NCBI RefSeq assembly: GCF_001667185.1
Contig: NZ_LZIC01000074.1
Coordinates: 1-64,000, forward strand
DNA: 64,000 nucleotides
Source: Mycobacterium sp. 852002-50816_SCH5313054-b
GTDB taxonomy: Bacteria > Actinomycetota > Actinomycetes > Mycobacteriales > Mycobacteriaceae
Reading direction: 5' to 3'
How positions within the stretch are numbered: position 1 is the first letter of the stretch; the number at the start of each line of letters is the position of its first letter. A program made the translations under genes and the position numbers. The notes beneath the pieces are model-generated. The model saw only the letters and a program-made list of their open reading frames with translations. It was not told the origin of the DNA and ran no database searches. Positions 35,843 to 43,621 of the stretch are shown piece by piece.

Positions 35843-37285
35843 CTACAACCACCAGGAGGCGGCGGCGTCCAGATGACGACGGATGCGGTACCGGGCGAGG
35901 CTGTCGTCGCCGGCCCTGATCGCCTGCAGGATCCGCACGTGGGCGTGCTCGACGGCGGCCACGTCGTCCCACGTCGGCTCGGCCTGCCCGGTGCTGGACC
36001 AGTGCCGGCGAAACAGCTCGATGATGATCCGAAGGAACAAGTCCAGCAGCGTGTTTCCGGCCAGTTGCGCCAGGCCGAGGTGGAACCGGACCTCGTCGAC
36101 CATGGCCTCGGGGGCCTCGCGCACGCCGCCCTCGGGGGCGCCCCGATGCGACTCCAAGAAGGCCGCCACCCCGGAATCGCTGCGCCGCTTGACGACTCTG
36201 GCGACGTTGTCGATCTCGATGGCCTCGCGAACGCTGCGCAGGTCCTCGCCGGTGGGCTGGCGGTACTGCAGGTACAGCGCAATGGTGTCGATGCTCGCCT
36301 CCGCCCGCGGGCGGGTGACGATCAGCCCCCCGCCGGGGCCGCGGCGCATCTGCGCAACGGAGTGATATTCGAGCAGCCGCACCGCTTCCCGGAACACCGC
36401 GCGGCTCACCCGGTAGCGCTCCACCAGGGCGGTCTCGGTTCCGAAGACCGAACCGGCCTGCCAGCCGCCGTCGGCGATCTCGTCGCCGATGGTGGCCGCC
36501 AGCAGCTCGGCGAGCTTGCCCTGCGGCGCATCGCCGTCGAGCCGCCGGCGGGGCGCGCGCGGGCGGCCTTTGCCGCCGGGGTGATGCCGCTGCAGCCAGG
36601 CGGTCACCGCTTCGACGTGCCGCTCGGACAGCGACCTGGCCCGCGCCGCGTCGCCGGCGGTGACTGCGGCGACGATCTCGGCATGGTGCTTGTGCATGTG
36701 GTCGACCGCCTCGATGGCCTCGGTTGCCGAGTCGGTCCGCGACTGGAGAGCGTATCGGGTGGTGAGCCTGATCAGGATGTCGATGAACAGTTGCAGCACC
36801 GGGCTCTTGGATTGCCCCGCCAGGGCGATGTGGAACTCATCGCGCGGCGCCGGCATGCCCGGCCGCCAGTGCTGCTCCGCGCGCAACACCGAACGCAGGC
36901 GGTCGATGCCGATTTCGTCGATCCGCTCCGCGGCCAGCGAGGCCGCCAGGGGCTCCAGCACCAGGCGCGCATTGAGCAGGTCGACCAGCGTGGTGCCCAC
37001 GTACTCGAGATAGATGACGACGGCGCGGGTCGCGGGGCCGGCGTCCGGCGCGCAGATCAGCAGCCCGCCGCCCGGTCCGCGGCGCGTGCGGGCCACCTGG
37101 TGATGTTCGACCAGGCGAACGGCCTCCCGCAGCACCGATCGGCTGACGCCGTAACGCTGTTGCAGCGCCTGCTCGGAGCCCAGCGATTCACCGACGGGCC
37201 AGCCGCGACGAACGATATCCGCCTCGATGTGGCGGGCAATCTGTGCGGCGAGTTTGTCCGGGGGGTCGGAATCGCGCTGTGCCAC
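35843..37285 (-). CDS. Tandem GntR/FadR-family regulator (Rv3060c homologue)
   Basis: A 480-residue protein built from two complete FadR-type units. Unit 1 has a winged HTH at about 10-80 (LGSEQALQQRYGVSRSVLREAVRLVEHH, then TRRGPGGGL) and an FCD effector domain to about 235. Unit 2 repeats both (FGTETALVERYRVSRAVFREAVRLLEYH, then MRRGPGGGL) from about 255 onward. FCD His/Asp residues are retained in both (DEFHIAL; DEVRFHLGLAQ). One polypeptide may act as an intramolecular dimer. It lies eight bases after the thiolase gene, so it may control the adjacent lipid genes. Confidence 0.9.
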   Translation of the reverse strand: MAQRDSDPPDKLAAQIARHIEADIVRRGWPVGESLGSEQALQQRYGVSRSVLREAVRLVEHHQVARTRRGPGGGLLICAPDAGPATRAVVIYLEYVGTTLVDLLNARLVLEPLAASLAAERIDEIGIDRLRSVLRAEQHWRPGMPAPRDEFHIALAGQSKSPVLQLFIDILIRLTTRYALQSRTDSATEAIEAVDHMHKHHAEIVAAVTAGDAARARSLSERHVEAVTAWLQRHHPGGKGRPRAPRRRLDGDAPQGKLAELLAATIGDEIADGGWQAGSVFGTETALVERYRVSRAVFREAVRLLEYHSVAQMRRGPGGGLIVTRPRAEASIDTIALYLQYRQPTGEDLRSVREAIEIDNVARVVKRRSDSGVAAFLESHRGAPEGGVREAPEAMVDEVRFHLGLAQLAGNTLLDLFLRIIIELFRRHWSSTGQAEPTWDDVAAVEHAHVRILQAIRAGDDSLARYRIRRHLDAAASWWL

Positions 37286-37293
37286 AAGTTATC

Positions 37294-38493
37294 TCAGCAT
37301 GTGAGCAGCATGCATCCGGCGACGGGCCCGCCGCCCACGGAGACCACGCCGACCTCCGGGCGTTCGGACACCTGGCGCTCCCCCGCCTCGCCGCGCAGCT
37401 GCAGGCATCCCTCGTGCAGGGCCCAGTATCCGTGCATGCGCCCGGCCGAGAGCTGGCCGCCGTAGGTGTTCAGCGGCAGCTGGCCGTCGCGGGCGATCCG
37501 CGCGCCGCCCTCGACGAACGGCCCGCCCTCGCCGTCGCCGCACACCCCGAGGGCTTCCAGCCAGGCAAGGGTGAGGTACGTGAAACCGTCGTACAACTCG
37601 GCGACATCGAGGTCGGCCGGCGCCAACTGCGTGCGGGACCACATCTGTGCCGTCGCGTCCGACATCGCCATCTTGGGGTAGTCGGGGCGGTGGAACCAGC
37701 CACCGGCACCGTCGGATCCGCCGATCGCCTCCACGGCCACCACACGGTGCGGGCAGTCGCGGCCGTACTCCGCGTTCGACACCACCACCGCGATCGAACC
37801 GTCGATCGGGACATCGCAATCCAGCAGCCCGAACGGCGTGGACACCGGGCGCGCTCCCAGGTAGTCGGCCATGGTCATCGGTTCGCGGTAGACCGCGAGC
37901 GGATTCAGTGCGGCGTTGCGCCTGCCGTTGAGCGCCAGCCAGCCCAGCTGTTCCTTGGTGGTCCCGTACAGCTCCATATGACGACGGCAGTTCAGCGCCA
38001 GCCAGTTCGCCGCCGAATAGGCCTGGGCCGCAACCAGATCATTGACGTCGTCCATCGCGCCGACGGCGGGCTTCGGGGCGCCCTCGGGCGTGTCGAACAT
38101 CCGCGCCAGGGCTGGCGCGGACGCGTTTTCTTCCTTTTTGACCGGCACCGTGCCGCCGAGCATCTGGATCGTCCGGTAGATCACCACATGGCGCGCGCGT
38201 CGCTCGGCGACCGCCCGGCACGCCGACATCACCGGGCTCAGCAGGCCGCCGGTGCCGAAGCCCGCCCCGCAGTCGGCCGCCTCGATGCGCAGTTCGGTGT
38301 TGACGTCCGCGGCCGGCGTGTCCCCGAGGGTGGCGATTCCGTCGATGTCCGCGGGCGCCAGGCCGGCATCCTCGATGGCCGCCCGGACCGCCTCCATGGT
38401 CAGCTCCAGGCCGGGAATGCCGGTGCGACGGCCTATTCGCGAGATGCCGATGCCGGACAAGATCGCGTCCTTCTCGAAATAGGTCATACGCAC
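37294..38493 (-). CDS. Thiolase-like (lipid transfer protein/Ltp-type) enzyme
   Basis: A 399-residue thiolase-fold protein of the SCP-x/Ltp group. It lacks the usual nucleophile context CxS; near residue 90 it has SPVMSACRAVAERRARHVV. The C-terminal half contains DVAELYDGFTYLTLAWLEALG, NTYGGQLSAGRMHGYW (the conserved His near 363) and GCMLLTC. Such proteins, paired with a DUF35 partner, act as thiolases or as retro-aldolases in sterol side-chain degradation. The DUF35 gene is divergently transcribed 57 bases away. ATG 38487 (MTYFEKDA) is nearly as good a start as GTG 38493. Confidence 0.85.
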   Translation of the reverse strand: MRMTYFEKDAILSGIGISRIGRRTGIPGLELTMEAVRAAIEDAGLAPADIDGIATLGDTPAADVNTELRIEAADCGAGFGTGGLLSPVMSACRAVAERRARHVVIYRTIQMLGGTVPVKKEENASAPALARMFDTPEGAPKPAVGAMDDVNDLVAAQAYSAANWLALNCRRHMELYGTTKEQLGWLALNGRRNAALNPLAVYREPMTMADYLGARPVSTPFGLLDCDVPIDGSIAVVVSNAEYGRDCPHRVVAVEAIGGSDGAGGWFHRPDYPKMAMSDATAQMWSRTQLAPADLDVAELYDGFTYLTLAWLEALGVCGDGEGGPFVEGGARIARDGQLPLNTYGGQLSAGRMHGYWALHEGCLQLRGEAGERQVSERPEVGVVSVGGGPVAGCMLLTC

Positions 38494-38531
38494 CGCCCGT
38501 CCACACGAACCGCCACCCGCATCGGATCAAT

Positions 38532-38541
38532 AGAGTGTACT
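38532..38541. promoter_or_regulatory. AGAGTGTACT motif in the thiolase/DUF35 divergent promoter
   Basis: The ten bases AGAGTGTACT occur here and at 41141-41150 upstream of fadE22. Both are followed by an AT-rich tail (gtatt and tatt). Shared occurrence at the promoters of one lipid gene cluster suggests a common operator or promoter element, possibly for the tandem GntR protein. Confidence 0.4.
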
Positions 38542-38550
38542 GTATTGGGC

Positions 38551-38883
38551 GTGTCGAGCCAGCTGCTCATCGAACACTGCGACAAGTGCGCCCGCTGGGT
38601 GCATCCGGCGGCCGGCGAATGCCGCGACTGCGGCGCCCCGCTGGTGGCGCGACCGGTATCCGGCCGCGGCACGGTGTTCACCTACACGGTCAATCACCAC
38701 CCGTACAACCCCGACATTCCGACCCCCTATGTGATCGCCATCGTCGAACTCGCCGAACAGAGCGGGCTGCGGGTGGCGGCCAATATCGTTGGCTGTAACC
38801 CCGATTCGGTGACGTGCGGGATGCCCGTCGATATCCAGCCCCAGAAGGGCAGCGGCGGCGCACCCCAATTCGCGCCGGCCTGA
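38551..38883 (+). CDS. DUF35/OB-fold zinc-ribbon protein (thiolase partner)
   Basis: A 110-residue ChsH2/DUF35-type protein. The N-terminal rubredoxin-like zinc ribbon is CDKCARWVHPAAGECRDCG (four cysteines, about residues 10-28), followed by an OB-fold domain with GRGTVFTYTVNHHPYNPD and PYVIAIVEL. Such proteins bind acyl-CoA for a partner thiolase, hydratase or aldolase; the divergent thiolase gene is the obvious partner. The start is probably GTG at 38551 (SSQLLIEHC). It is convergent with fadE22, 18 bases apart. Confidence 0.88.
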   Translation: MSSQLLIEHCDKCARWVHPAAGECRDCGAPLVARPVSGRGTVFTYTVNHHPYNPDIPTPYVIAIVELAEQSGLRVAANIVGCNPDSVTCGMPVDIQPQKGSGGAPQFAPA

Positions 38884-38901
38884 GCGCGAGCAGACCGAGC
38901 G

Positions 38902-41067
38902 CTAGTTGATCAGCGGGTCGCGCGGCATGCCGAGGATCCGCTCGGCGATCTGATTGCGGGTGACCTCCGACGTGCCGCCGGCGATCGACATGCCGCGCGC
39001 CCCCATGATCATCCGGCTCGCCAGCGCGCCCTGCCCGTCGCCAAGCGCGACCTCGGGCCCCAGCAACGCCGCCGAGATCGCGGCCCCGTCCACCATGTGT
39101 TCGGCCAACTTCAGTTTGGTGACGTTGCCTTCCGGTCCCGGGCCCGCCCCCTCGACGCTGCGGGCGACGCGGCGCAGGTTCAGCAGCCGCAGCGCATGGT
39201 CGTCGGCCAGGTAGTTTCCCACGCGAATCCTGGCCCCCGCCAACTGATCCGGCCGCTGCTTGGTGAGTTCGATCAGCATGTCCGCCAGGCCCTCGTAGAA
39301 GGACCCGCTGCCACCGATGCTGACGCGCTCGTTGCCGAGCGTCGCGCGAGCGACCGTCCACCCGGTGTTGGGCTCGCCGACGACGTCTTCGTCGGGAACG
39401 AACAGGTCGTTGAAGAACACCTCGTTGAAATCCGAGCCGCCGGTGATCTGTCGCAGCGGCCGCACCTCGACCTCGGGCGCCTTCATGTCGACGATCACCG
39501 TGGTGATGCCGGCATGCTTCGGGGCCTCCGGGTCGGTGCGCACGGTGGCCAGCCCCCGCGCGCAATAGTGCGCCCCACTGGTCCACACCTTCTGCCCGTT
39601 GATCTTCCAGCCACCGTCGACGCGGGTGGCCCGGGTCTTGATGGACGCCGCGTCCGATCCCGCGTCCGGCTCGGAGAACAGCTGGCACCAGATCTCGTCT
39701 TTGCGCAGCGCCTTCTCCACGAATCTTTCGATCTGCCAAGGCGTTCCGTGCTGGATCAGCGTCAGGATCACCCATCCGGTGATCCCGTAGTCGGGCCGCT
39801 TGATGCCCGCGGTACGAAACTCCTCCTCGATCACCAGCTGCTCCACCGCGTCGGCCCCGCGACCCCAGGGTTGGGGCCAGTGCGGCATCACGTAGCCGGT
39901 CTCGATCAGCTTGTCGCGCTGCGCCTGCTTGTCCAGGGGGGCGATTTCGGCGGCGTCGGCGTGGATCCGGGTGCGCAGCTCTTCGGCCTCGGGCGGCAGG
40001 TCCAGGCTGTTCTCGCGCACCGCGCCGGCCGCGGTGCGTTCGAAGACGTCGGCGACTGGGCCGTCCCCGCCGAACAGCGCCGCGGTCACCAGCGACCGGC
40101 GCAGGTGCAGATGCGCGTCGTGCTCCCAGGTGAAGCCGATGCCGCCGTGCACCTGAATGTTGAGCTCGGCATTGCGCGCATACGCCGGGAAGGCCAGCGC
40201 GGCGGCCACCGCGGCGATGAGGCGAAACTGATCCTCGTCCTCCGCCGCCGCCCGCGAGGCGTCCCACACCGCGGCGGTCGCCGACTCCGAGGCCACCAGC
40301 ATGTTGGCGCAATGATGCTTGACGGCTTGGAAAGTCGCGATGGTGCGGCCGAATTGCTGGCGCACCTTGGCGTAGTCGACGGCGGCCTCCACACAGTCGG
40401 ACGCCCCGCCGACCGCCTCGGCGGCCAGCAGGGTGCGCGCGCGGGCCAGCGCCGACTCCCGCGCCCCCGCCACGATGTCGTCGGAACCGATGCTGACGTT
40501 GTCCAGGCTGACCCGTCCGGAGCGCCGGGTCGGATCGAGGTTCTCGGGCACGTCCACCGACACACCGGACCGGCCGCGTTCCAGCAGCAGGAGGTCGTCA
40601 CCGGCGGCGATCACCAGCAGGTCGGCCAGCCCGGCACCCAGCACGATGCCGGCGTTGCCGTTTGCTACGCCGTCGGAGACCCGGACCTCGCCGCCCAGGC
40701 CGATCCCCGCGGTGACGGTGCCGTCGATCAGCCCGGGCAGCAGCCGCGACTTCTGCTCGGGCGTGCCGTCTTTCGCGAGCACCGCCGACGCGATCACGGT
40801 CGGCACGAAGGGCCCCGGCGCCACCGCGCGGCCAAGTTCCTCGACGACCACCACGAGTTCGGGCAACCCATAGCCGGAGCCGCCGTGTTCCTCGTCGACG
40901 TGCAACCCGAGCCAGCCGAGCTCGACCAGGTTGTGCCAGAACGGCGGCCGGGCTTCGTCGGCCGCATCGAGCAGCGATCGGGCCGCCCAGCGCGCCTTCT
41001 GCGCGGTCAGGAACGCGCGGGCTACCTCGGCGAGTTCGCGGTGGTCGTCGGTCAGTGCGATACCCAT
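38902..41067 (-). CDS. fadE22: Fused acyl-CoA dehydrogenase FadE22
   Basis: A 721-residue protein, the same size as M. tuberculosis FadE22, made of two acyl-CoA dehydrogenase units in one chain. Unit 1 (about 1-350) ends with VHGGIGFTWEHDAHLHLRR. Unit 2 (about 360-721) has the FAD/substrate loops WCQLFSEPDAGSDAASIKT and KVWTSGAHYC and ends in GGTSEVTRNQIAERILGMPRD. The pairing mimics the alpha2beta2 heteromeric dehydrogenases used on bulky or sterol CoA substrates, joined end to end. It lies beside the thiolase/DUF35 genes and shares the AGAGTGTACT motif with them. Confidence 0.94.
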   Translation of the reverse strand: MGIALTDDHRELAEVARAFLTAQKARWAARSLLDAADEARPPFWHNLVELGWLGLHVDEEHGGSGYGLPELVVVVEELGRAVAPGPFVPTVIASAVLAKDGTPEQKSRLLPGLIDGTVTAGIGLGGEVRVSDGVANGNAGIVLGAGLADLLVIAAGDDLLLLERGRSGVSVDVPENLDPTRRSGRVSLDNVSIGSDDIVAGARESALARARTLLAAEAVGGASDCVEAAVDYAKVRQQFGRTIATFQAVKHHCANMLVASESATAAVWDASRAAAEDEDQFRLIAAVAAALAFPAYARNAELNIQVHGGIGFTWEHDAHLHLRRSLVTAALFGGDGPVADVFERTAAGAVRENSLDLPPEAEELRTRIHADAAEIAPLDKQAQRDKLIETGYVMPHWPQPWGRGADAVEQLVIEEEFRTAGIKRPDYGITGWVILTLIQHGTPWQIERFVEKALRKDEIWCQLFSEPDAGSDAASIKTRATRVDGGWKINGQKVWTSGAHYCARGLATVRTDPEAPKHAGITTVIVDMKAPEVEVRPLRQITGGSDFNEVFFNDLFVPDEDVVGEPNTGWTVARATLGNERVSIGGSGSFYEGLADMLIELTKQRPDQLAGARIRVGNYLADDHALRLLNLRRVARSVEGAGPGPEGNVTKLKLAEHMVDGAAISAALLGPEVALGDGQGALASRMIMGARGMSIAGGTSEVTRNQIAERILGMPRDPLIN

Positions 41068-41106
41068 GAGGGCCTCCTCGCGCCGCTGCCTGGGGTGACT
41101 GCCTGC

Positions 41107-41129
41107 CCCGCTCCGAGGGGGAGCGGGGC
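41107..41129 (-). other. GC-rich hairpin in the fadE22 leader
   Basis: CCCCGCTCC (41107-41115) pairs perfectly with GGAGCGGGG (41121-41129) over a five-base loop. It lies 40 bases before the fadE22 start, between the start and the AGAGTGTACT motif, so it would be in the 5' leader if transcription begins near that motif. It could stabilise or attenuate the message. Confidence 0.4.
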
Positions 41130-41140
41130 GGCTGTCTAAA

Positions 41141-41150
41141 GAGTGTACTT
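41141..41150. promoter_or_regulatory. AGAGTGTACT motif upstream of fadE22
   Basis: Identical to the ten bases at 38532-38541 in the thiolase/DUF35 promoter. Between the fadE22 start (41067) and the downstream end of the next gene (41180), it is the only distinctive element apart from the hairpin. Confidence 0.4.
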
Positions 41151-41179
41151 ATTCCCCGAGGGGGCCTGGGCGGGGGTGG

Positions 41180-41938
41180 CTACTTCGGCGCGAAGCGCTG
41201 CCCGGCGTCCAGCCGCAGGCACTGGCCGTTGAGCATCGGGTTGTCCACGATGGCCGCCACCAGCTTCGCGTACTCCTCGGGCCGGCCCAGGCGTTTCGGG
41301 AAGGCCGCGTCCTTGGTGAGCGCCGCCGCGAATTCGTCCGGAATGCCCTGGGTCAACCCCGTCGCGAACAGGCTCGGCGCGATCGCCAGCACGCGGATCC
41401 CCAGCGAACCCAGGTCACGCGCCATGGTCAGGCACATGCCGGCGATGCCCGCCTTGGCGGCGGTGTAGGCGACCTGCCCGATCTGACCCTCGAAGGCCGC
41501 GATCGACGCCGTGTTGATGATGACGCCGCGCTCGTCGTCCTCCGGTTCGTTCTTGGCCATGTGCGCGGCCGCCAGCCGGCTGATGTTGAAGGTGGCGATG
41601 AGGTTGAGGTCGATGACGGATTGGAAGGACTCCAGGTCGTGCGGACCGGACTTGGTCATCGTTCGCTTGGCGATGCCGCCGCCGGCGGTCGTGATGATGA
41701 CGTGCAGGCCGCCGAGCTTGTCGACCGCGGTCTGCAGCGTCTCCTCGGTGCCCGTGAAGTCGGTGACGTCGACCGGGTAGAACGAACCGCCGACGGCCTC
41801 GGCGACGGTCTTGCCGTCGGAGCCCTCGCGGTCGAGTACGGCGACGTCCGCGCCGCGTTCGTGCAGCAGTTCGGCGCTGGCCCGACCCATCCCCGACGCG
41901 CCGCCGATGACGACGACCTTCTTCCCGTTGATCTCCAT
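41180..41938 (-). CDS. SDR family 3-hydroxyacyl-CoA dehydrogenase-like protein
   Basis: A 252-residue SDR of the HSD10/HSD17B10-like type. The cofactor loop is VIGGASGMGRASA, Asp after strand 2 in LDREGS indicates NAD(H), and catalytic residues are NTASIAAFEGQIGQVAYTAAKAG (Ser, Tyr, Lys). The end DAGQRFAPK and the insertion with GTEETLQTAV fit 3-hydroxyacyl-CoA dehydrogenases. GAGGAGG precedes ATG 41938. Upstream of and co-directional with fadE22, it could complete beta-oxidation with the dehydrogenase and thiolase. Confidence 0.88.
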   Translation of the reverse strand: MEINGKKVVVIGGASGMGRASAELLHERGADVAVLDREGSDGKTVAEAVGGSFYPVDVTDFTGTEETLQTAVDKLGGLHVIITTAGGGIAKRTMTKSGPHDLESFQSVIDLNLIATFNISRLAAAHMAKNEPEDDERGVIINTASIAAFEGQIGQVAYTAAKAGIAGMCLTMARDLGSLGIRVLAIAPSLFATGLTQGIPDEFAAALTKDAAFPKRLGRPEEYAKLVAAIVDNPMLNGQCLRLDAGQRFAPK

Positions 41939-42049
41939 CCGGACCTCCTCGTTAGGCTTGTCAGAATCCCTGAAATTTGTAACGTTTCCTAGGCACGCTA
42001 GCGTGCCCGCCCGGCGGGGTTGTCGGCGAGCCATGCCAAGCTGAGTTGC

Positions 42050-43582
42050 GTGCTCCTCCTCGACGTCGCAAGCACGTCGCTTAATGTCGGCGGCACGTCG
42101 TCGCGGCTGACGAAGGTCGCCCACATCGCCGACCTGCTGCGCCGCGCCGCCGCCGACCCGCAGGCGGTGGCGGTCATCGTCTCGTGGCTCTCGGGTGAGC
42201 TGCGCCAACGCCAGATCGGCGTCGGCTGGGCGTCGTTGCGCTCCCGGCCGCCGCCGGCGCCCGGGCAGGCGACGCTGACCGTCGGCGGTGTCGACGCCAC
42301 CTTCTTTCAGATCGGGGCGGTTTCGGGCAAGGGGTCGCAGGCGCGGCGCGCCGAACTCCTGAACGCCTTGTTCGCCGCCGCGACCGAAACCGAGCAGGCC
42401 TTCCTGGTGCGGCTGCTCGGCGGCGAGCTGCGCCAGGGGGCGCTGGCCGGGATCGTGGCCGACGCCGTCGCCAAGGCCGCCGGAATCCCGGTCGCGTCGG
42501 TGCAGCGCGCCGCGATGCTGGGCGGGGATTTGCCGGCGGTGGCGGCGGCCGCCCTGTCCGGGGAAGCCGGGGCCCTGGACGCGTTCACCCTGCGGGTGGG
42601 CCGGCCGGTCAGTCCGATGCTGGCCCAGACCGCCACAGGTGTGGCCGATGCGATCGAACGCCACGACGGCACAACGATTTTCGAGGCGAAGCTGGACGGC
42701 GCGCGCGTGCAGATTCACCGGGCCGGCGATGAGGTCACGGTGTACACCCGCAGCCTCGACGACGTCACCGCCCGGCTCCCGGAGGTCGTCGAGGCGACGC
42801 TGGCGCTGCCGGTCACCGAGCTGATCGCCGACGCCGAGGCGATCGCCCTGCGGCCCGACAACGCACCGCACCGTTTCCAGGTCACGGCCTCGCGATTCGG
42901 CCGGTCCGTCGACGTGGCGGCCGCGGTTGCTGCGCAGCGGCTTTCGGTGTTCTTCTTCGACATCCTGCACCGCGACGGCTCCGACCTGCTGGACGCGCCG
43001 ACCACCGACCGGCTGGCCGCCCTGGACGCGCTGGTGCCGCCCGCGCAGCGGGTCGACCGGATGATGACGTCGGATCCCGCGGAGGCCGCCGGGTTCCTGG
43101 ACGCCACGCTGGCCGCCGGCCACGAGGGGGTGATGGCCAAGGCGCCGGGCGCGCCCTACCTCGCGGGCCGGCGCGGGGCGGGCTGGCTCAAGGTCAAGCC
43201 GGTGCACACGCTGGACCTGGTGGTGCTCGCCGTGGAGTGGGGTTCGGGGCGCCGTCGCGGCAAGCTGTCCAACATCCACCTGGGTGCGCGGGATCCTGCC
43301 ACCGGCGAATTCGTCATGGTGGGAAAGACTTTCAAGGGAATGACCGACGCCATGCTGGACTGGCAGACGGCCCGGTTCAGCGAGCTCGCGGTGGGCGGTA
43401 CGGAAGACTACGTGGTGAACGTGCGCCCCGAGCAGGTGGTCGAGATCGCCCTGGACGGCGTGCAGAAGTCGTCGCGGTATCCCGGTGGAGCGGCGCTGCG
43501 GTTCGCCCGGGTGGTGCGCTATCGCGACGACAAGGGCCCGGCCGAGGCCGACACCATCGACGCCGTGCGCGCGCTGTACTAA
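42050..43582 (+). CDS. ligB: ATP-dependent DNA ligase LigB
   Basis: A 510-residue ATP-dependent ligase. The N-terminal DNA-binding domain covers about residues 1-190. The nucleotidyl-transferase motif I is [13 protein letters not shown] with the AMP-accepting Lys near 211, motif III is [12 protein letters not shown], motif IV is [13 protein letters not shown] and motif V is GWLKVKP. An OB-fold C-terminal domain ends [11 protein letters not shown], as in M. tuberculosis LigB. The start is GTG at 42050 ([12 protein letters not shown]) by comparison with that protein; in-frame sequence upstream to 42020 is unlike it. Confidence 0.94.
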   Translation: MLLLDVASTSLNVGGTSSRLTKVAHIADLLRRAAADPQAVAVIVSWLSGELRQRQIGVGWASLRSRPPPAPGQATLTVGGVDATFFQIGAVSGKGSQARRAELLNALFAAATETEQAFLVRLLGGELRQGALAGIVADAVAKAAGIPVASVQRAAMLGGDLPAVAAAALSGEAGALDAFTLRVGRPVSPMLAQTATGVADAIERHDGTTIFEAKLDGARVQIHRAGDEVTVYTRSLDDVTARLPEVVEATLALPVTELIADAEAIALRPDNAPHRFQVTASRFGRSVDVAAAVAAQRLSVFFFDILHRDGSDLLDAPTTDRLAALDALVPPAQRVDRMMTSDPAEAAGFLDATLAAGHEGVMAKAPGAPYLAGRRGAGWLKVKPVHTLDLVVLAVEWGSGRRRGKLSNIHLGARDPATGEFVMVGKTFKGMTDAMLDWQTARFSELAVGGTEDYVVNVRPEQVVEIALDGVQKSSRYPGGAALRFARVVRYRDDKGPAEADTIDAVRALY

Positions 43583-43621
43583 AACACGCGTTGTCGGTTT
43601 TGCGCGCGTAGGGTTTTCGCC

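Noticed and set aside
38902..41067. fadE22 as an accidental fusion of two genes
   Set aside because: The double-domain form and length of 721 residues are the same as in M. tuberculosis FadE22, so the fusion is ancestral.
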